From an uncultured Treponema sp. (lineage in GTDB: Bacteria; Spirochaetota; Spirochaetia; Treponematales; Treponemataceae), in the NCBI GenBank assembly GCA_937891125.1, contig CALAEZ010000347.1, positions 1-18,298 on the forward strand: a stretch of 18,298 nucleotides of DNA, written 5' to 3'. Both the position numbers and the translations under genes were made by a program. The notes under the pieces were generated by a model. That model did not search any database and had not been told where the DNA came from. It saw nothing but the letters and a program-made list of their open reading frames with translations. Positions 12,726-18,298 of this stretch are shown in pieces (the first letter of the stretch is position 1; the number at the start of each line of letters is the position of its first letter).

Positions 12726-13748
12726 TTACTTTGTCAGCTTTACGTTTACGTATTTTGCAGGATCAACAACGTCAGAACCGATATGTACCTCGTAATGCAA
12801 GTGAGGTCCCGTTGTCACGCCCGTGTTTCCAATATTGCCGATAATCTGCCGCTGCGAAACCATATCACCTTTTTTTACGCGCGTTGTACTCATGTGACAA
12901 TAGCGCGTATAAATACCGTGCTTATGCTTAATGATAACATAGTTGCCAAAGCTCATGTCGTAGCCAACGGTAACAACCTGACCATTTGCGGTTGCTACAA
13001 TCGGGTCGCCGCTGCGCCAGGTAGAAAAATCCAAGCCCTTGTGAATGTACCACTGTCCGGTAATCGGGTGCACGTTCTGTCCGAACTGCATGGAAATGTG
13101 ACCAATGCCGCCTTTAATCGGCCAAATATTCGGAATGTCAGTAAAAAGTGTTTCTTGATTTTCAAGCATTTTTCCAATCTGCTCGATTGGCTGTACGGCG
13201 CTTTCAAGATATGAGTTTAAAAGGCGAATGTCGGCAACTTCGCGCGTAGAAGCAGTAACCTGCTGCTGTGTGTCAAACAAGGACGACAAGTCTGAATCAC
13301 CCATAGAGGCTTTTGAAACGCTACTCGTCTGATTGATGCCAAGCAACGCAAGTGATTGTGAAAGCGATGACTGGAAGCGCTTAGCGGTCTGGAGCAAATT
13401 ATTGTTTTCGTCACGCAGCTCGTCTAAGCTTGCCAACGTCTGTCGGTTTTCGCTCATTAAGCGACTGATTTCAGCGCCGCTGCCTGCAGCCTGACGATTA
13501 AAATACACAAATGCTGAAATAACACCACCAAGCAAAATTGCAGAAAAAACAAGCGCAAAAACATTTGTCTGGAAATTCAAAACCTTGCTTTGCGAGTGGG
13601 GAACAATCATGATGGTAAGCTTGCTATCAAAAATGCGGAATAATCGGACGAAAAAACGTCCAACGTAGGAAAAACCGCGTCCTAATACGTTAATAAAAGA
13701 GGAAACAGCTTTTTTTTCGATTCTCTTGTATCGTTTTGTTTTTGCCAC
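12726..13748 (-). CDS. membrane-anchored M23 (LytM) peptidase
   Basis: A 340-residue protein: a basic cytosolic N-terminus (1-60), one transmembrane helix (about 61-83), a coiled coil (about 90-130), a linker, and a C-terminal M23 domain (about 205-335) facing the periplasm. All zinc and catalytic residues are present: His236 and Asp240 (HKGLD), His285 (CHMS), His316 and His318 (GPHLHYE). It should cut peptidoglycan cross-bridges or stems. The start is GTG with GGAG at 13755-13758, six bases away. It heads the operon with bactofilin, whose filaments would localise it via the long cytosolic tail (a Csd1/CcmA-like arrangement). Codons 11-13 contain eight A in a row (13710-13717), a possible slippage site. 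Confidence 0.95.
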   Translation of the reverse strand: MAKTKRYKRIEKKAVSSFINVLGRGFSYVGRFFVRLFRIFDSKLTIMIVPHSQSKVLNFQTNVFALVFSAILLGGVISAFVYFNRQAAGSGAEISRLMSENRQTLASLDELRDENNNLLQTAKRFQSSLSQSLALLGINQTSSVSKASMGDSDLSSLFDTQQQVTASTREVADIRLLNSYLESAVQPIEQIGKMLENQETLFTDIPNIWPIKGGIGHISMQFGQNVHPITGQWYIHKGLDFSTWRSGDPIVATANGQVVTVGYDMSFGNYVIIKHKHGIYTRYCHMSTTRVKKGDMVSQRQIIGNIGNTGVTTGPHLHYEVHIGSDVVDPAKYVNVKLTK

Positions 13749-13808
13749 TTCTCACTCCGTACCTGATTTCGACTAAAACAAGTCTATCATCTCCAGAATA
13801 GTATCACT

Positions 13809-13838
13809 ATAGTACCATAGTACAGCAAAGCATGTCAA
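13809..13838 (-). promoter_or_regulatory. predicted promoter of the M23-bactofilin operon
   Basis: Perfect -35 TTGACA (13833-13838 on the minus strand), 18 bases, extended -10 TGGTACTAT whose hexamer TACTAT is 13809-13814. The predicted start near 13802 leaves a leader of about 55 bases before the GTG at 13748. Confidence 0.55.
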
Positions 13839-13845
13839 ATCTGCG

Positions 13846-13857
13846 AACATGCATGTT
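13846..13857. promoter_or_regulatory. 12-base perfect palindrome between divergent promoters
   Basis: AACATGCATGTT is its own reverse complement. It lies 7 bases upstream of the M23 operon -35 box and touches the first base of the TatD -35 box. This position suits an operator for a dimeric regulator of both directions, but no regulator gene is adjacent. Confidence 0.4.
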
Positions 13858-13885
13858 TGACAGATACAGATAGCTATGATATTCT
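13857..13885 (+). promoter_or_regulatory. predicted promoter of the TatD-like gene
   Basis: Perfect -35 TTGACA (13857-13862), 17 bases, extended -10 TGATATTCT with hexamer TATTCT at 13880-13885. The start near 13892 lies after the in-frame ATG at 13876, which rules that ATG out and supports ATG 13924 (AGGAAG at 13911). Confidence 0.6.
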
Positions 13886-13923
13886 ATCGACATCTTATCA
13901 GCATATCTTTAGGAAGAAAAGCC

Positions 13924-14718
13924 ATGCAGTTTTTTGATACTCACGCCCACATCGGGCTTATATACGATGATCCTCTTGAGCAATTACGCGTCGTTCAGCA
14001 GGCAAAGCTTGCTGGCGTTACTCGTATCATCAGCATAAATAATAGTCTTCACGACTTTAAAACAGTGTACAACACGCTCAAAGCTGTTCCCGGCATGTAC
14101 CATGCAGTGGGCGTAGCTCCGTCTGAAATCACTAATCCAGGACGCGACTGGGTTGCAACAATTGAAGAAAGCATTAAGCTGCCAAACGTAGTCGCTATTG
14201 GCGAAACTGGTCTGGACTACTTTAAGCAGTACGGAGATAAGCGCACACAGATTGAAATGTTCATTACGCAGCTGGAGCTGGCGCAAAAATACAATCTGCC
14301 GGTTATTATTCACAACCGCGATGCTGGCAAGGACATTTTTGATGTGCTTAAAGACCGCATTCCGTCTCGCGGCGCAATTTTCCATTGCTACAGCGAAAAC
14401 GCTTCGTACGCTAAGCGCTGCTTGGACGCGGGCTTAAATGTGTATTTCTCTTTTGCTGGCAACCTGACCTACCGCAATGCACGCAACCTGCACGAAACAG
14501 TTTTAAATGTGCTGATAGACCATCTTGACCGCGTACTCATCGAGACAGAAAGTCCGTTTATGATTCCAGCAGAGTTCCGCGAGAAAAAGCGCACAATGCC
14601 GTCATACTTACCGTCAACAGCGCGGTTCTTGGCAGAGATGATTGAAAAGCCGATTGAAGAAGTAGCCGCACAGCTTTGGACGAACAGCTGCCGTATATTC
14701 GGTCTGCCAGAAGCGTAG
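13924..14718 (+). CDS. tatD: TatD family metal-dependent hydrolase (DNase-like)
   Basis: A 264-residue TIM-barrel protein of the amidohydrolase superfamily. Metal ligands seen: His7 and His9 (DTHAHI), Glu94 (AIGETGLDYF), His130 (VIIHNRD), His154 (FHCYSE). TatD proteins are 3'-5' exonucleases or DNases; the cellular role in bacteria is still debated. The last ligand motif reads ETESPF (Glu209) where the family normally has ETDxP, so an aspartate ligand is replaced by glutamate. The strict end-of-family pattern RNEP is also altered (KKRTMPS). Activity may therefore be changed. AGGAAG (13911-13916) and the ATG seven bases later fix the start. It may form a transcription unit with the dusB-like gene 111 bases downstream. 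Confidence 0.92.
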   Translation: MQFFDTHAHIGLIYDDPLEQLRVVQQAKLAGVTRIISINNSLHDFKTVYNTLKAVPGMYHAVGVAPSEITNPGRDWVATIEESIKLPNVVAIGETGLDYFKQYGDKRTQIEMFITQLELAQKYNLPVIIHNRDAGKDIFDVLKDRIPSRGAIFHCYSENASYAKRCLDAGLNVYFSFAGNLTYRNARNLHETVLNVLIDHLDRVLIETESPFMIPAEFREKKRTMPSYLPSTARFLAEMIEKPIEEVAAQLWTNSCRIFGLPEA

Positions 14719-14728
14719 AATGCAAAAA

Positions 14729-14760
14729 GACTTGTTCGAGCTTACGTTGCCAGACAAGTC
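14729..14760 (+). other. inverted repeat in the tatD-dusB gap
   Basis: GACTTGT (14729-14735) pairs with ACAAGTC (14754-14760) with an 18-base loop. There is no T-tract, so it is a weak candidate for RNA structure, not a clear terminator. Confidence 0.3.
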
Positions 14761-14798
14761 AAATCTAGGGAAACACTGTTGCCGTAAAGCCGACCGTC

Positions 14799-14816
14799 AG
14801 TCAGATGAGTCAGATG
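14799..14816 (+). repeat. tandem 9-base repeat ahead of the dusB ribosome binding site
   Basis: AGTCAGATG occurs twice in tandem (14799-14807, 14808-14816), directly overlapping the GGAG at 14815-14818 that serves dusB. Loss or gain of a unit would leave the ribosome site intact, so any effect should be small. Confidence 0.5.
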
Positions 14817-14829
14817 GAGACTACATAGC

Positions 14830-15861
14830 ATGTCCTTATATCACCCAGTACGCATAGGCTCGCTTTCCTTGCCTGGTAATCTTTTTTTAGCGCCCGTTGC
14901 GGGCTATTCTGACAGAGCATTTCGTTCGCTCTGTGCCGACTGTGGAGCAGACTTTGCCTACACCGAAATGGTAAGCGCCGAAGCCTTAACACGCAATAAC
15001 CGCAAAACCGAAGAGCTGATGAAGCGTGCGCCGAATGAAAAAGCGTACGCCGTGCAGATTTTCGGCGGCACGCCCACGGTTATGGCAGACGCGGCGCAGC
15101 TTGTTCTTGCGCGGACAACAGCTGAATGTATCGACATAAATTGCGGCTGCCCGGTGCCAAAAATCATAAAAACAGGTGCTGGCAGCGCATTAACGCGGGA
15201 GCCAGAAAAGCTGTACGCTGTCGTAAAGGCAGTCGTTCAGGCAGCACAAAGCTACGACGGCGCCCGTCCTGCTGGCAGCCCCGGCTACAGGGTGCCGGTC
15301 ACCATAAAAATACGCAGCGGTTGGGATAGCGAGCACATCACCTGGCGCGAAGCCGCGCAGGCAGCACTCGAAGCAGGCGCTGGCGCCATTACGCTGCATG
15401 CACGCACCCGCGCGCAGGGGTACGAAGGTAAAGCAGACTGGTCGCTGCTTGCCTCACTGGTAGAGCTTGTTGCAGGACGCGTGCCGGTTTTTGGAAGCGG
15501 CGACGCCTTTACGCCACAAGACGCCGCGCGGATGCTTACCGAAACGGGCTGCGACGGCGTCATGTTTGCTCGTGGCGCTATGGGAAACCCGTTTTTGTTT
15601 ACCCAGACACGTGCATTTTTGACAACAGGCGCCATTCCAGAAATAACGGGTGATGAGCGAATCCGCGCAGGCTTTAAGGAACTTGCACTTTTGGTTGAAG
15701 ACCGCGGCGAGCTAAGCGCCTGCATGGAAATGCGCAAGCGGTTCTGCGCCTACAGCAAAGGGCTTTCTGGCGGAGCCGGCTTACGTAAGCAGATTGTTGC
15801 TGCCACGAGCGCTTCTGAATTTGAATCTATCTTTGCGCCGTATCTCGCTCTAAAGTCATAA
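14830..15861 (+). CDS. dusB: tRNA-dihydrouridine synthase, DusB-like
   Basis: A 343-residue FMN enzyme that reduces uridines in tRNA to dihydrouridine. Signatures are APVAGYSDRAFRSLCADCGA, the catalytic Cys107 in NCGCPVPKI, TLHARTRAQGYEGKADW for the FMN and RNA site, and FGSGD with MFARGAMGNPF for phosphate binding. Length is within the DusB range. Differences are an insert of about 12 residues (around 142-153, DGARPAGSPG) between the Rossmann-like strands just before VTIKIRSGWD, and HART in place of the usual HGRT. Which tRNA position it treats cannot be told; single Dus enzymes of small genomes may cover several sites. GGAG at 14815-14818 precedes the ATG by 11 bases. A TPR gene follows after 40 bases. 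Confidence 0.93.
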   Translation: MSLYHPVRIGSLSLPGNLFLAPVAGYSDRAFRSLCADCGADFAYTEMVSAEALTRNNRKTEELMKRAPNEKAYAVQIFGGTPTVMADAAQLVLARTTAECIDINCGCPVPKIIKTGAGSALTREPEKLYAVVKAVVQAAQSYDGARPAGSPGYRVPVTIKIRSGWDSEHITWREAAQAALEAGAGAITLHARTRAQGYEGKADWSLLASLVELVAGRVPVFGSGDAFTPQDAARMLTETGCDGVMFARGAMGNPFLFTQTRAFLTTGAIPEITGDERIRAGFKELALLVEDRGELSACMEMRKRFCAYSKGLSGGAGLRKQIVAATSASEFESIFAPYLALKS

Positions 15862-15901
15862 GCACAAAAATCCGACAATTACAAAAAGGAGTATGTGAGT
15901 C

Positions 15902-17242
15902 ATGTTGTCGCTTTTGATAGCGGGTGTCGTAGTTTTCTCATTTGCAGCCGTCTTACTCATGTTTGCCACACGAAAAAATGCTGGCAGTGGAAAAAAAGGC
16001 GGAAAAAAACAGAAAGGCCGCGCGCAAATCATTCGTGACGCAACTCGTAAGCTCTCATCTGATCCGCATAATCCCGATGGACTGGTGCCGCTCGGCGAAC
16101 TGTATTATTCAGAGCATGCGTGGGAAAAAGCATTTCCGCTGTACGAAACCATGCTGGCAGTAGCGCCTGCACACAAGGAAATTGACGCCTACAAAGCCGC
16201 GCTCCGACAGGGTATTTGCGCTATCAAGCTGAATCGGCTCCAGGAAGCGTTTAGGGGTCTAAGTGCCGCCTACAATCTGCGTCCAGACGATTTTGACGTT
16301 AACTATTACTTGGGACAGGCGTGCTACGCCAACAACGAATTTGAAAAAGCGGTGCCGTGCCTCAGAAAAGCACTTGTCATAAAGCCGGAAGCGACAAATC
16401 TTAACGGCATTCTTGGACTGTCGCTGTACAAGGCAAAGCATTTTAAGGAATCGATGGCATTCTTGCGGCGGGCGCTTGACGAGCATCCTGACAACAAGGA
16501 AGTGCTGTATTCAATGGCAGATGCCATGCTCGAAAGCGGCTATGGCGACAAGGCGATGAAGGTGTTTCTGCACTTGCGCCCCGATCCAGAATTTGGCGCC
16601 CGTTCGTGTCTGGCAGCTGGCACCATTCACGCAAAGAGCAATCAGTATGACAAGGCAATTCAGGATTTCCAAATTGGCTTGAAGCACCAGAATGTGCCGG
16701 TAGACATCATGCTTGAGCTGCATTATCAGCTGGCGCTGTCGGCTTTTGCACTCAACGACATTGCAACCGGTATTGCAAGCCTGCGCGAAGTGCAGTCGGT
16801 AAATCCGTCATACAAGGATGTGCCAGCACTTATGAGCCGGTACCAGGAGCTGAATCAAAACCGAAATCTGCAGGTATACATGATTTCTGCAACGAGCGAT
16901 TTTGTGGCGCTGTGTCGCAAAATTGTCGGCAGCTACTACGCCCGCGCCTTCACCAAAATTTTAGACATCAACGTAACGCCCGAATTTGTTGAAATCATGG
17001 TAACCGTTCAGACGCCAAAGTGGGAAGATACCGAATTATTCCGCTTTTACCGCTCAAGCGGCTCTGTTGGCGAGCTTCCTATCCGCGATTTTCATGCAAA
17101 GGTGTCAGATTCAAAGGCTGATCGCGGCTTATGCTTTACTGCAGGCAGCTACACCGATACTGCGCGCAAATATGTCGAAGGGCGTCCGCTCGATGTTGTC
17201 GACAAAACGGGACTCATTAAGATTCTAAAAAAGATTGAATAA
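15902..17242 (+). CDS. membrane-anchored TPR protein with C-terminal degenerate Mrr-like nuclease fold
   Basis: A 446-residue protein. Residues 2-22 are a transmembrane anchor, followed by a very basic stretch (KKGGKKQKGR) that would stay cytosolic. About six tetratricopeptide-type repeats fill residues 58-325 (for example NYYLGQACYANNEFEKAVPC). Residues 331-446 have the Mrr restriction-endonuclease pattern: SDFVALCRKIVGS start, VTVQ strand, GSVGELPIRDFH, then DRGLCFTAGSYTDTARKY and VVDKTGLIKILKK. The catalytic QxK position looks like FRFYR (380-384), so the nuclease is probably inactive. AAGGAG at 15886 is 10 bases before the ATG. It is probably a scaffold that holds partners at the membrane. 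TPR and anchor are firm; the Mrr relation is my reading of the pattern and needs a profile test. Confidence 0.8.
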   Translation: MLSLLIAGVVVFSFAAVLLMFATRKNAGSGKKGGKKQKGRAQIIRDATRKLSSDPHNPDGLVPLGELYYSEHAWEKAFPLYETMLAVAPAHKEIDAYKAALRQGICAIKLNRLQEAFRGLSAAYNLRPDDFDVNYYLGQACYANNEFEKAVPCLRKALVIKPEATNLNGILGLSLYKAKHFKESMAFLRRALDEHPDNKEVLYSMADAMLESGYGDKAMKVFLHLRPDPEFGARSCLAAGTIHAKSNQYDKAIQDFQIGLKHQNVPVDIMLELHYQLALSAFALNDIATGIASLREVQSVNPSYKDVPALMSRYQELNQNRNLQVYMISATSDFVALCRKIVGSYYARAFTKILDINVTPEFVEIMVTVQTPKWEDTELFRFYRSSGSVGELPIRDFHAKVSDSKADRGLCFTAGSYTDTARKYVEGRPLDVVDKTGLIKILKKIE

Positions 17243-17243
17243 A

Positions 17244-17290
17244 CCGCCGGTTGCTGTCGTCGGCGTTTGTCTGTCCGCCGGTTGCTGTCG
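17244..17290. repeat. 16-base direct repeat pair between convergent genes
   Basis: CCGCCGGTTGCTGTCG occurs exactly at 17244-17259 and 17275-17290, separated by 15 bases. The pair fills most of the 52-base gap between the TPR and rsmG stop codons and takes the place where a terminator would be expected; no T-tract hairpin is present. Confidence 0.75.
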
Positions 17291-17294
17291 CGCC

Positions 17295-18023
17295 CTACTT
17301 TGCAATTATCACCAGATTCCGCTCGTGGTCGCTTAAAAACGGCACGGTAAGCGGCTGTACGCTGTAGTCAGGCATGTTTTTGCCAAGCGCCGTCATTTCC
17401 TCAGCAATTTTGTCGTGCCGCGCCTTGTATGCCGCAAGCTGCCCCTGCGGCTTTAAGATGCGGCGCAGAACGTGCATCATCTTCTTTTCAAGCGGGCGGA
17501 ACGCGCGGAATACCACCAGGTCAAAGCGGTTCTGCTCTAAACGCTCTGCCTGATTTTCTTCAACCGTTACATTCGACAAGCCAAGTTCCTGCACGCAGGT
17601 TGCCAGAAAGGCGCACCGCTTTGACATGCGCTCGACAAGCACAAACGGAATGGTCGGAAATGCCGCCGCAAGCGGAATGCCGGGTAAGCCAGCACCGCTT
17701 CCAATGTCGGCGGCAAGAAAAGCTTCTTCAACCGCCGTGTGGCTGCGCTCGGCAATAAGCGACGCAAGATTCGGCACTGCTGCAAGGCTGTCTAAAATGT
17801 GGCGTACGGCAATGTCGTCGTGGTCGTCAGCATTGATAAGGTCAAATTTTGCATTGTATTCCTGCAGCAGGGCGATGTAGCGCTCCATAAGCGCTTCCAG
17901 AGCGGTAAGCGTGCGCACCGGAATGCCGCAGAACTCGCTCTGCGTACTGTCAGCAGTAAAGCCGAGCGCACAAAGCCCGTCATGCAGCACGCGACTGTTT
18001 TTTGCTTCTGTTACTGTTTCCAT
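17295..18023 (-). CDS. rsmG: 16S rRNA (guanine-527-N7)-methyltransferase
   Basis: A 242-residue class I methyltransferase that methylates N7 of G527 in the decoding region of 16S rRNA. Family marks are RHILDSLA, the SAM site ADIGSGAGLPGIPLAAAFP, VERMSKRCAFL, and the late motif FRAFRPLEKKMMHVLRRILKPQG. Length is slightly above the usual 205-240 because of an N-terminal extension of about 30 residues. The start at 18023 has GGAG nine bases before it. Loss of this enzyme gives low-level streptomycin resistance in other bacteria. Its upstream neighbour (18056-18298) is on the same strand with a 32-base gap; the common gidA neighbour is not seen in the window. Confidence 0.95.
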   Translation of the reverse strand: METVTEAKNSRVLHDGLCALGFTADSTQSEFCGIPVRTLTALEALMERYIALLQEYNAKFDLINADDHDDIAVRHILDSLAAVPNLASLIAERSHTAVEEAFLAADIGSGAGLPGIPLAAAFPTIPFVLVERMSKRCAFLATCVQELGLSNVTVEENQAERLEQNRFDLVVFRAFRPLEKKMMHVLRRILKPQGQLAAYKARHDKIAEEMTALGKNMPDYSVQPLTVPFLSDHERNLVIIAK

Positions 18024-18055
18024 GTATGCTCTCTCCGATTTTGCGGCATTGCAGT

Positions 18056-18298
18056 CTAGTTATCCATTGTGATGAGTAAGTCGCTGCTCCAGCTGTCATC
18101 ACTGGCACGCATGGTTATCATATTGCCCGTGCGGGTGGCGGTCAAATCTGAGCGGGCGGCAAGCCGGTAGAAAAAAGAGTTTTCGTTTGCATAATCCTGC
18201 GAAAGCGACGGAACGACATGATAGCTTGTCGCGCCGCTTTTGCTGCCGGTTGCACGGAACAGCAGGTAAAACGTTTCAGTGCGAATCTTGCCGTCAGC
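18056..18298 (-). CDS. C-terminal part of an unrecognised protein (5' end outside window)
   Basis: On the minus strand a frame is open from the window end down to TAG at 18056-18058, giving about 80 residues. The readable end contains ETFYLLFRATGSKSGATS, DYANENSFFYRLAARSD and SWSSDLLITMDN. It is rich in Ser, Thr, Ala and aromatic residues with little charge, a look common in exported or beta-rich proteins. I recognise no family. It lies 32 bases before rsmG in the same direction, so they may be co-transcribed. Its open frame and RsmG-like spacing make it a real gene fragment, but the N-terminus is not available. Confidence 0.65.
   Translation of the reverse strand, partial: ADGKIRTETFYLLFRATGSKSGATSYHVVPSLSQDYANENSFFYRLAARSDLTATRTGNMITMRASDDSWSSDLLITMDN

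Noticed and set aside
12273..13214. A 313-codon plus-strand open frame over the bactofilin and M23 genes
   Set aside because: It is antisense to two clear genes, shows no family features and reads like a random shadow.
13876..13923. An in-frame ATG that would extend TatD by 16 residues
   Set aside because: It overlaps the predicted -10 region and lies before the predicted transcription start; the ATG at 13924 has AGGAAG and gives the normal family N-terminus.
15285..15737. A 150-codon minus-strand open frame over dusB
   Set aside because: It is fully antisense to a strongly recognised enzyme and lacks a plausible ribosome site or domain.

Overview
The window looks like a chromosomal segment of a spirochaete, most probably a Treponema. 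The grounds are an archaeal/eukaryotic-type phenylalanyl-tRNA synthetase alpha subunit (a known spirochaete peculiarity), a large protein that resembles a spirochaete-restricted family (DUF5312), a bactofilin/M23 peptidase shape cluster, and several short secreted or TPR proteins of treponemal style. GC content is moderate. I see no tRNA, rRNA, CRISPR array, transposase, integrase or prophage gene. It is a dense core region whose interest lies in uncharacterised spirochaete gene sets, promoter architecture and small repeats.

Layout. (1) 1-1139: the 3' end of an LrgB-type membrane protein (+) converges on a rhomboid protease (-) that carries an odd Ser/Arg/Ala-rich tail. (2) 1225-5744 (+): a tightly packed set of a DUF5312-like protein, a GAF-GGDEF diguanylate cyclase with an intact I-site, a second rhomboid protease and a secreted protein, joined by 4-base overlap, 2-base gap and TAATG overlap. 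A small, strongly translated secreted protein with its own promoter follows. (3) 5761-7494: two hairpins, then pheS and a clear intrinsic terminator. (4) 7493-9688 (-): an MgtC/SapB-family protein downstream of a CPA2-type cation:proton antiporter. (5) 9936-10667 (+): a class I methyltransferase with a promoter that predicts a leaderless mRNA. (6) 10688-13748 (-): M23 (LytM) peptidase, bactofilin, YaaR/DUF327 protein, a duplicated hairpin-containing repeat, then a PSP1/RicT-like protein. This couples a cell-shape module to genes that also sit close together in Bacillus. (7) 13857-17242 (+): TatD-like nuclease, DusB-like dihydrouridine synthase, and a membrane-anchored TPR protein whose C-terminus looks like a degenerate Mrr-type restriction endonuclease fold. 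(8) 17295-18298 (-): RsmG and the C-terminal end of an unrecognised upstream gene.

How the genes work together. Three themes recur. One is envelope shape and membrane proteolysis (M23 plus bactofilin, two rhomboids). The second is c-di-GMP signalling inside the DUF5312-GGDEF-rhomboid-secreted protein operon, the best candidate here for an undescribed system. The third is translation and RNA modification housekeeping (PheS, DusB, RsmG). Two genes without a Shine-Dalgarno sequence each have a -10 box 6-7 bases before the ATG, which suggests that leaderless transcripts are used selectively.
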